From NCBI RefSeq assembly GCF_027942865.1, contig NC_134524.1, forward strand, positions 5,461,036-5,525,035: a stretch of 64,000 nt of DNA. Reading direction: 5' to 3'. Positions 19,598 through 30,000 of this stretch are shown piece after piece; position 1 is the first letter of the stretch, and each line of letters opens with the position of its first letter. Position numbers and translations under genes: made by a program. The DNA comes from Odontesthes bonariensis (taxonomy: Eukaryota; Chordata; Actinopteri; Atheriniformes; Atherinopsidae). The notes beneath the pieces were generated by a model. The model searched no databases and was not told where the DNA came from. It saw only the letters and a program-made list of their open reading frames with translations.

Positions 19598-20343
19598 TAC
19601 GGTGGCCGACACGTGCAAACGCGCTGCAAACATCAAAACACATGCAAGACAGAAACGCTGCAAACTTCAAAACACATGCAAGACAGAAACGCTGCATACA
19701 TCAAAACACAACGGAAGTTCGCCAGGCCAGTAGGGGGTCTCGACCTGTGGGATAGGGGATCGACTATGGGAGATCTCTCATATTAATGAAAGAGAAGAAA
19801 GTCAAAAAGGTAGTTGTCATTTATGTCTTTTTTAAACACTTGGCCGTAATCTTTTACTTCATTATAGAAGAGCAGCGGAGTTATGTCGCTATTATAAGGT
19901 AAAAGATTACGGCCAAGTGTTTAAAAAAGACATAAATGACAACTACCTTTTGACTTTCTTCTCTTTCATTAATATGGTAGATCTCCCATAGTCGATCCCC
20001 TATCCCACAGGTCGAGACCGCCTAGTGGCCTGGCGAACTTCCGTTGTGTTTTGATGTATGCAGCGTTTCTGTCTTGCATGTGTTTTTATGTTTGGAGCGT
20101 TTCTGTCTTGCATGTGTTATGAAGTTTGCAGCGCTTTTTTTTCTTGCATGTGTTTTGAAGTTTGCAGCGTTTCTGTCTTGCATGTGTTTTCATGTTTGCA
20201 GCGTTTATGTCTTGCATGTGTTTTGGGGTTTGCAGCGCGTGTGCTCCGGTCGTTTTTGTGATTGCCGCATTTTTCTCTTGCAGCATTTTATTGTTGGATT
20301 TGTTTCGCCGTTTGCAGCGCGTTTGCACGTGTCGGCCACCGTA
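19598..20343. mobile_element. foldback element with internal 34-bp tandem repeats
   Basis: The ends TACGGTGGCCGACACG and its complement are flanked by a 6-bp direct repeat GTTGAG (19592-19597 and 20344-20349). The arms pair over most of their length around a centre near 19860. Each arm carries tandem copies of a 34-bp unit beginning GCAGCGTTTCTGTCTTGC: about two in the left arm and five in the right. Open frames here (Cys/Phe-rich repeats) are artefacts of the tandem units. Confidence 0.8.
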
Positions 20344-20358
20344 GTTGAGTGATGTTAA

Positions 20359-21014
20359 AGGGGAACTCCGGTATTTTCAACATTAAGCCTCTTTTCTGAG
20401 TCATCTGCAATGTTTAGAACCCCCCTCACCGCTTTTTTGATGTTTACTACTGTCTCCGGTATTTGCCTAATTTTGATTCATCTCAACCTGCTTCAGAATG
20501 GCAAGTCATGTGCATGTCCAAAAAGGTCCGTAAAAGCACCATAAACGTCCGTTTTCAAAATAATCAACTCACCGGAGTGGTTACTGGTGTGCACTGGTAA
20601 TCCATATCAAATTTCGTGGCAAAAAGTTGCTTCTGTCGTGTTTTATTTGACATTTTGTACTGGATGTTCGTTGATATTACTCCGCCACCGCTAAGAAAAT
20701 AGTGCGAGCATGAACGAGCTGCCAAATAAAACACGACACAAGCAACTTTTCGCAACGAAATTTGATATGGATTACCAGTGCACACCAGTAACCACTCCGG
20801 TGAGTTGATGATTTTGAAAACGGACGTTTATTGTGCTTTTACGGACCTTTTAGGGCATGCACCATGCTGGCCATTCTGAAGCAGGTTGAGATGAATCAAA
20901 ATTAGGCAAATACCAGAGACAGCAGTAAACATCAAAAAAGCGGTGAGGGGGGTTCTAAAACATTGCAGATGACTCAGAAAAGAGGCTTAATGTTGAAAAT
21001 ACCGCAGTTCTCCT
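20359..21014. mobile_element. TTAA-flanked foldback MITE (family B)
   Basis: Palindromic element with ends AGGGGAACTCCGG and AGTTCTCCT, flanked by TTAA at 20355-20358 and 21015-21018. The arms are nearly complete mirror images meeting near 20690. Its sequence is unrelated to family A (22-745). Confidence 0.8.
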
Positions 21015-21117
21015 TTAAAGCCGGATTATTGAGTAGTTGGGCTCTTTGACTCCTTTATTTCCCACAAAATGAGTAAATAAAAGTTGAGGAGGAATCAAAT
21101 GCTGGTTGGATATGAAA

Positions 21118-21700
21118 TGGGTTGAACCTGACTGTCTGCCATACTTTTTGTTTGTGTTTTTTATGTCCACTTTGACCCTAAGAAGCAATAATCAGAGGGT
21201 CTGCTCTGCCGGAAACATCGCAAAAAAAAAATTGTGGCCATTTTAGTGTATGTATGCTTCATTTTTTGATAGAAAATGTTGGAAAATTATAATTTTCCAC
21301 AAATCCTCAGTGGGTTGGGTAAGCTGTAAATAAATGCATTCCAGCTGTGGAGACAACATCCAATGAAATTATAACTCTTAAAATACATTTCTACATGATT
21401 TTGGCTCAATTTAATACTAAGAAATCAGGCGTTTTTTCCACTTTTTTCCAATATTTTCATCTTTACTTCATTGGGAATCAATTATTCCCCCAAATCATGA
21501 CATCGGTCAATATGCCATTCTGTTCATCCACAGAAAAAATTGGAAAAATCCAACCAAAATCATTGGATCTGTGATGATTTCACTGCTGGGCCTAGTTGGT
21601 GATCAACAGGCTCAGAATGTTATTGCCTCTTAGGGTCAAAGTGAACATAAAAAACACGAATAAAAAGTATGGCAGACCATGTCAGGTTCAACCCATTTTA
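21118..21700. mobile_element. MITE-like inverted repeat, arms about 75 bp
   Basis: The stretch GGGTTGAACCTGACTG to about 21195 is repeated in reverse complement at about 21625-21700. Both arms include GCCATACTTTTT and TTTGACCCTAAG blocks. The roughly 430-bp centre is non-coding. Confidence 0.7.
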
Positions 21701-22407
21701 TTGAGCTTTTGAGACTTTGGCTCCCTAACTATAATGAGCTTGTCTCATATTAAACAGTATCTGCTTCTGCTGTAGGAGGTTTACAGGCAATAAATAAAGA
21801 GAAGAATAAATAAAAACAAAGAAAAACAATAAAAGAACAGTGAAAGCAATAAAAAGGATCCCATTAGTGTAGGTGTGAAGGGCAACGATCTGCCCTGATT
21901 TAATCATGTGCGTTCAGAGATCCTCAAACGGTTTATTGATTATGAAACTTTGAGTCTCTGTTGTACAAATTCCAGAAAACGGTGAGTTGAACAAAGCTGA
22001 TTTAGACTCCAGTGATTCTGAAAGTTTGTTCTTCTCGCAGCTGAAAGCAAAGAGGTGACTGCTGTCTGTGTAAGGATGATAAAAAATGAGGCAATCCTGA
22101 ATACATTTAAAGGATTGATTCAAATTTAAGGATACTTAAAAATGTAAAAAAAAAAAAAAAAAAAAGGAAAAGGGAAAAGTTAAGACTGCTAAATTAAAAT
22201 GCATTATGATCAGTAGATTAGTAACCCCTTGCTTTTTTGGGTAAAAGAGGCTAAAAAGATTAAGAGGATTCAAAGACGATCTGTGTTTATAATGCTGTCT
22301 TATTTAACTTCTTTAATGCTTTTTGGGAAATGCAACTTAAATTACGCCGTGTTTGCTTGTTTACATAAGTTTCACTTTCTTTGCCGTAAGTTTTGAGTAC
22401 CAGTTTG
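21701..22407. other. intergenic DNA
   Basis: No gene recognised. A 22-base A run lies at about 22146. Confidence 0.35.
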
Positions 22408-22905
22408 CAGAGATGGGACCAAGTCACACATGTGCAAGTCTCAAGTAAGTCCCAAGTCTTAGCTTTCAAGTCCCATGTATTTTTTTCTTGGTAAAGTCAA
22501 GTCACCTTATTATTGCAGTTTTACCTGCAGAATTTGATCTTAATAAAGTGAAAACACAAGATATAAGTAACTGTCAGTAAACATCATTGGCCAATGTGTC
22601 CAACCTGTCCACCCCGTATCACATCAAGCTAACGTTAGCTAACTACCGACTAGGCTAACAGGATAATATTAGCTAATTTGACAAGCACTTACTGGTCAGA
22701 ATGGATCTTTAAATGACGAACAAAGTTGGAAGTTATGCTAGATGCTTAACACTCAAGTCATTCAAGTCATCGTGTCTCAAGTCAAGTCAAGTGCCGAGTC
22801 TTTAACTTCCAAGTCCGAGTCGAGTCTCAAGTCTTTTATTTTTTGTCAAGTCAAGTCACAAGTCATCAAAACAGCGACTCGAGTCGACTTGAGTCCCCGT
22901 CTCTG
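22408..22905. mobile_element. hAT-type MITE
   Basis: The ends CAGAGATGGGACCAAGTC and its approximate complement at 22890-22905 are flanked by an 8-bp imperfect target duplication (CCAGTTTG / GCAGTTTG, 7 of 8). The interior is rich in CAAGTC repeats, a known style of fish non-autonomous hAT elements. Confidence 0.75.
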
Positions 22906-23074
22906 GCAGTTTGTGATCGGAGGATCTGTTCATGATTGCCTCGTTCAATGCGTACGGAACGTGTGGCTTATGTTCGTCCATCACAACACTGGACTTGACT
23001 GAAGCTACATCGTGTCCGTGTTGTACTTCTATTTCCCCTTTTTCAGGGGCGTAACATTTGCATCTGCTTCTGAA

Positions 23075-23849
23075 TCAAAAAGTCGCCCTCATGTTGTTCC
23101 TGTTGTTCTTGATCTCCAGCTCCAGTTGAGCGATCCTCACCTGAAAGTGTTACAGCAAAAGACACATTGGCTGTGTTCGAAACCGCATACTTCTCCTACT
23201 ACTCCTACTAACTTTTTGAGTTTGAGTAAGCGAGAAGTTCCCGGATGCATACTAGATTCTCCGAAATGTTGGGTATGCATCGTGAGGTTACTACTCATAC
23301 TCAAACTACCCAAGATGCAACGTAACGTGACGTCGCTGATCGTCATTTCCTGTCAAAACGGCAGTTTCAAGCTCGCTACAACGAGGGTAGGTTCACTTCC
23401 TGTTTTCAAAACAAAAGCACCAATTGTATCGTAATGGCTTTCCCTATGATAAAAGGCAACGGGTATTTTATTTTGTGAAAATAACCGGAAGTGCGTTGCT
23501 CACTGCGGCTAGCTTTAGTAGCGCCAAATTCGTCGGAACAGAATTGTAAATAGCCGGTATTTTGTCAGGTTTTCAACACGTTGGGGATCTAAACGACTAC
23601 TTTCTCACCTGAAAATGTTTCAAATGTTGCTAAAGTTTACAGAGTTTAGAGCTTAAGCAAAATCAGCTTCAGGCCGGCTGATTTCGGCTCGGGCAGGAGC
23701 GAAATGCATTGTGGGTAAACGCTCTGCATAATGTCTGATCGATCAGTATGTAGTATGTAGTATGTAGTATGTAGTATGTAGTATGTAGTATGCAGTATGT
23801 AGTATGTAGTATGTAGTATGTAGTATGCAGTATGCAGTATGTAGTATGT

Positions 23850-23883
<34 letters not shown>

Positions 23884-23940
23884 TAGTATGCAGTATGTAG
23901 TATTTAGTATGTAGTATGCAGTATGCAGTATTTAGTATGT

Positions 23941-23981
<41 letters not shown>

Positions 23982-23996
23982 TAGTATGTAGTATGT

Positions 23997-24030
<34 letters not shown>

Positions 24031-24059
24031 TAGTATGCAGTATGCAGTATGCAGTATGT

Positions 24060-24093
<34 letters not shown>

Positions 24094-27000
24094 TAGTATG
24101 CAGTATGCAGTATGTAGTATGCAGTATGTAGTATGCAGTATGTAGTATGTAGTATGCAGTATGCAGTATGTAGTATGTAGTATGCGGTTTCGAACACAGC
24201 CATTAAGTACGATGCTGATGAGAAATGACAGTTTTGCTCATTTCCCGTTGGTGTACTCACATCTTTTTCCTGCAGTTCTTCCCTCAGGCCTCTGATCTCG
24301 TCTTGCTGTGTGTAGAACGCCTGCAGCAGCTGAAACACACACACACAATCCTAAAGAGAGTTTTCTTTGGAGACCGAGCGACTCGAGTTCAGATGTGCGC
24401 CTGACCTCGCTCTCGGTTGTTGGCGGTGGTCTCTCTGCGGGCTCGCAGCAGTGAGGGGTGCAGCAGTACGTCCACAGAGGAATCAGCGTCTCGTCCGGCT
24501 GCCACCCTGAGAGATCGCCCACGTCTCCGGGGTATTTGGCATCCTGGTAAGCCAGCTGCTCCTCCAGGAAGGCCTCAGCAAGGGACAAAAGGGATATTTT
24601 TACAAACTTAGGGTTCCTTACTTGGTTTGATCTTAAAACTATCCCAATAGAGATACTTCATCTCAAGCCTGCATTTCAAATCAAATCAAATCAAATTTAT
24701 TTGTATAGCACATTTCATGTACAAAACAATTCAAAGTGCTTTACATAAAATAAAAGCATTGCAGCAGGGAGTGGAAGAAGCATTAAAAATACATAAAAGA
24801 ATATAAAGAGAAACAAATAAAATCATTTAAATATATTTAAAAACAAGCAACAGTCCGGATAAATTAAAAGATATCGTGCAGATTTCATGCATAGACACAT
24901 GAGAAAAGAAATGTTTTTAACCTGGATTTAAAAATGTCTCCATTTGGTGAAAGTTTAATCTCTTAATTTCCTGGCGAAATGAAACTAAAGATGAAATTGC
25001 TCGATCTTCGTAACGGATTCTTACATTTAAGCTGATTCCTAACATGGCCGTGGTTCGGATGTGTGCTCTACTCTTCCTGATTCCATAAACTAATTTCTGC
25101 AGATGTTCTTTTAAACAGGTTGTAGTAACCAGCTCCGGACACCAGGGGGCACCAATCAGAAGGATTCTTAGAACCAATTCATTGTAACCGTGTCCATATG
25201 TGCAGAAGGCCCGTGTGACGTATACTGTATTTGGTCTGCACGGGTACCCCAAGAGCTTCACACGAGCTTAGATAACTTCCCCTGAAACACATCGGGCAAA
25301 GCTGACGGAGCAAAACCTTGTGAACGTTTTGAGGAGAGACAGATTAATGTCATTTTTACGAAGCTAACGTAATTATTAACTCTTTTTTTTCCATTTCAAG
25401 AGTTTAAATAACAAAATCACATTTAAATTTGCATTTCTAAAACAAATCCCTAAACATTACAAAGAGTCTGCAGTTAAAAAAAAAGAGTGAAATGGCTTAT
25501 TGAGCTGTTGCTCTCGGCTGATTGGCCTTAAAGGGATAGTTCGCCTCTTTTGACATGAAGCTCTATGACATCCCATATTAGCAATATCATTTATGAACAT
25601 TTTCTTACCCCCTGCTGCGTCCCGAGTTCCAGCCTCGTTTTGGTGTTGACGAAGGTAGTCCGGCAGGTTTGCTGGGGTCCCGAAAATAAAGCGTCTTGCT
25701 TCTCAAAACAATATGCGTTCAAAAGAGTAAAACATTTACATCCCAAAATCGTTCACCAGGAAAAAGTCAGACCTCACAATCGCTTGGCCCTATTTTCTCT
25801 CCCTTCGTATCACTGCCTGCTGTGTAAACCGTGCAGACCGAAGTGCAGACCGAGCAGCAAACACCGTAACAGGTGCGGCTATCGCTAGGTGGCTGAACGC
25901 ATTGATATGAAGGGAGGCAAAAATAGCGGCAAGCGAAAAGAGACGAACTATCCCTTTAAGCTGATTCAGTAGATGTGTTCAACAACTTTGGTTATTTTTG
26001 CCATGTTTGGACTCGTGTTTTGGTTGGTTTGTTGCTATAAATCTCATCCTGTTACTTCTGCGTATGCCCACTTTTTAATATTTAGCTTCAGTTTTTTACA
26101 TTACTGTTAAAAAACCATCAGATTAACAGCGGGCTACCTGCTCGATTAGGTCCTGGTCCGTCTCCATCACTGCCCCTGTAGCCGGGCCCATCTGGAACCT
26201 GAGGGAGCTCAGCTGCCTCACCTGCCCCTTCTCCGTTTCTGCATAAGGGTTTTCTACTTGAATCTCCGGCTTTAGGGACATCAACACCGGTTCTGACGAA
26301 GAGATGAAGCAGGGGCCGACATGTCCCTTAAAACTGCAACCGTGAATCTGCCGTCAGTTTCAGATGAAATGCATCGGTGGGTTACAGACCCCTGGTGATC
26401 CCGAGCAGCCACTCCTGAGCTGTCATGGCCGCCTGGTTTCCAGCTGTCATCGGATACAGATCCTCTTGGAAGATTCCAGACTGGAAGAAAGGGCAAAACG
26501 AATGACTACAATGTGACTTTCTGTGCTTTGGATAGTTTCTGCTCTCATCACCAGTAGGAAATGCGAGATGCATCATAGGAACCTCTTTTCGCGGTACGAT
26601 CATCGACAGCGGTTCGAGCAGGTCTTTGATGGCGATCAGTCGATAAAAACGGAAAACCTCACATGCGCTCACGTCCAGGCCACGCTTTGGCATCACCCCT
26701 GAAAGGATGTCCGCCATCACATCAGAAGGCATTTCATTTTATTCAAATACACATAAATGGAAACATGCACTGCATTGACAAACTCTGCTCGTGTTCGGTT
26801 TGATTCGATCAAATATCGTTTTTATTGAGAATGTCAAACTGTTTGTGTTGGTATTTAATGTTTTAGTCGCCCCCCTTTCTCATAGTCAGCTCATATGGAT
26901 GGAGTCATGTGGTTATTCCACCTTACTCTGGATTTAAACACCCGGTTTAAGTGCAGCTCATTTAAAGGAACAGGAACATGGTGCCGCAGCTTCTGAACCA

Positions 27001-30000
27001 GAATATCCCAAAGCTGCTCCGTGTGTGAAATATTCAGGGAATGCTTCAGCTAAACCAACATCTGAGATAGAAAGTCGACATTCCTTTGATTTGTTGTGTC
27101 TCCAGCCTGTTAATCAACCATTCCTTCAAAAACTAGCATCAAATGTGGTGTTTTGTCTTCTTCTAGAGTGGCTGCAAACAACCCTGTAGGGCTGAATGAG
27201 CATTTTTAATAAGCCCCACCCACTCCAGACCAGAGACATCCCACAAGAGCCACAGTTTTGGAGATGCTATGACCCAGCTATTTCAAGCTATCACAGTTTG
27301 GTCCTTGTCAAAGTCGGTCCAGTGCTTTTGGATTTTTCTGCGTTCAACAAATCAACTTTGAGGACAGAGAGTACACTTGCTGATCAATATATCCCACCAA
27401 TGACCTGGAACCATGAGAAAATCGTGGTTTTTACTTCACCTGACAGTGATTGGAATGGTTTGGCTTTATTTCAGTAATGACTGTTGGTATATAGTTAAAG
27501 TTGGTCTTATATAAGTGGCTTAGCAAGTCCCCCTGTTTCCAAATACTGTGTTTTTTTATCTCTGAACAGCCTTGGTTTTCCATCAGTGTCTGAAACTGCG
27601 TGTTCATGAGTGTTCATTGATCTGACCGAGTCCTTTCTGAGGCAGCAGGGACCTGTACTCCGTCAGGAAGCTGATGTAAGGTTTCTCAGAGCTCAGCTCA
27701 TAGTACCGGATGTTCCCGTCCCCCTAAAAATACAAACAAAGAACAACTGCAGTGACTTTTAACCTCTGTACTGGAGTGTTTCATGCTGATTAAGGCGGTT
27801 GGAGAAAAAAACAACCAATAATGTAATGGTCCAAAATATCTGATTGCAAATAAAGGTTTTGCCGTTGATTAATGAGGAAGGGTACCAACAATCTTGGACA
27901 TGGGATTGGTGTCTTTAAAGTGTCTTTAATTACCTTTCCAGCCAGATAAAGCATGTGTGTGTCTGGGTCGTAAAAAGGGAAGAGAACTCCAGCAGATCCG
28001 TCCAAATCTTCCTCATACAGAGGCTCAGACAGGTCATCCTGTGCACAGGTGGAGATTAAGTGAGAGAGAAGTTAGTTTTGTACAAACTGCAGCCAACTGT
28101 CATCCATCCTCCTCCTCGACCTGAGTGCGGCCTTCGACACCATCTCCCACACCACCCTTCTCGACAGATTAGCATCTATTAGCATTTCCGACACGCCCCT
28201 GGACTGGTTTAAATCTTATCTCTCTTGCCGGACTCAGTTCATCCAGTTGAAAACCTTCACATCCCAACCATCTCCCCTCTCCTCTGGTGTTCCCCAAGGC
28301 TCTGTACTCGGCCCTATCCTGTTCATCATCTATCTCCTTCCCCACGGTCAGATTTTTTAGCAGATTCAACATCCGCTTCCATCAGTACGCAGACGACACT
28401 CAGCTCTACCTTTCTACCAAACCCAGCTCAACTTTCCCGCCCTCCCCCATCTGTGACGGCTTAACCTAACCTTGAACTTATTAGGGCATGGATGGCTTTC
28501 TCAAGGTCATGGCGACTTAAAAACATTTGAACTTTGGCCAGGAGACGCAGCTGGAAAAAACTAGTCCTGACGACATTGTTAATTTGTTTGTCCAACCTCA
28601 GATCAAAGGTCAAAGGTCACTCCCAGATTTCTGACGGTTGAACTAAGGTTGTGCCTGGCTATAATTGACCCAAGTGGTAGCATGTACAATGAGAAGAGGA
28701 TAGGCCCAAGAATAGATCATTGAGGGACTCCACAGGAGAGAGGAGCACTGGAAGAGGAAAGGTCACCAACCATAACGGAGAAGGTTCTACTGGACAAGTA
28801 AGACGCAAACCACTTCAATGCAGGGCCGTGGATGCCAATATGAGTTGGATTAACCTTCCCCTTATGTTAAGGTTTGAGTTTACTCATTTAATACCAGTAA
28901 TTGTAGTTCTGTGCTTCACTGTGTGGAAGTTTGACTGTTTTTCACGCACATTTAATTCTTCTGCTATAAAATGCTTCTCATGGTAAAAGGTGAAACTAAA
29001 TGCATCTCACGGGGTCCCAGAGGACGATCTGTCTTTGGTTCCAGCACGAGCTGCCAGTGGACAGAAGCATCTTCAACCCTCCGATGTATAAAACCTTGTT
29101 GGCCTTGTGTGAGTTGTTGCTGGAAACCTGCAGAAAGGTTAGTAAATCAGCTCAGATTTTACCCATTTTTCCTCTTCCGACACAAACTTTGAGGAGACAC
29201 AGGACAAACGGACACCTGTAAAATCTTTCCTGCTCGAGGATCCAGCACCCGAACCCGCCTGTCTTTGGACGTGACCGCCAGCCTGCTGCCATCGCTGTTG
29301 AAGGTGACGGACAGCAGCAGCGCCTCAGACGGGTAGCGGTGGTGGACGGGCATCAGAACCACCCGGACCGGATGCCTGATCACTGCGCCTGCCTGGGACA
29401 CATCCCAGAGGAGGACCTGAGGCGGAAACAAAGCCGAGTCTGATCTGCTGGGTGATGAAGCCTTCGTCACCATCTTATATCTGGAGATTTCTGTTTGCAC
29501 ACTGAAAAAAGTGACTTTTTGGTGAAGTAAACTCTATTAGAGTAACTGTCATAATGGGGGAAGAGTAAGTTTTACTTAGGTTTCCTCATACAATTTAAAT
29601 GTTTAATAGTTGTATGTACATAAACCTAGAAATACTACATAAACTTTACCCTGAAAGTGTATCGTTAAAATCTACTAAGTTACTTCATAACAGCAAATAC
29701 TACAGATATATAAAATTTACTTAAAATTTTGAGTAAAATGATGTTCCTGCCTATGAAAAACAAGTAGACTTTACTTAATTTGTTTAAATAAATATAACAT
29801 AAATCTTATGAGTTGTTTTTTTCAGTGCAGGTGTGCTGCAGTTTTTTTTTGATGGGTCTCTTATCTGAGTCCTCATTTTGAGTTTTAATTTTTTGTTTGG
29901 AAAGCAGAATTATCAACAGTCACATCGAACAGAAGATCTGGATCCCGAGTCACCCAGGAACCAGGAGGCCGGCTCAGTAATCCTTTCATTTTAGTGACTC

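Noticed and set aside
20044..20352. 102-codon Cys/Phe-rich frame
   Set aside because: It is generated by the 34-bp tandem units of the foldback element.
23904..24344. 146-codon minus-strand frame with repeated YILHTAY
   Set aside because: It is coro2a exon 12 read through its splice donor into the MITE's 7-bp array; the true next exon is at 23140-23075.
24917..25261. 114-codon minus-strand frame in a coro2a intron
   Set aside because: It joins an L2 tail to unrelated sequence and shows no domain.
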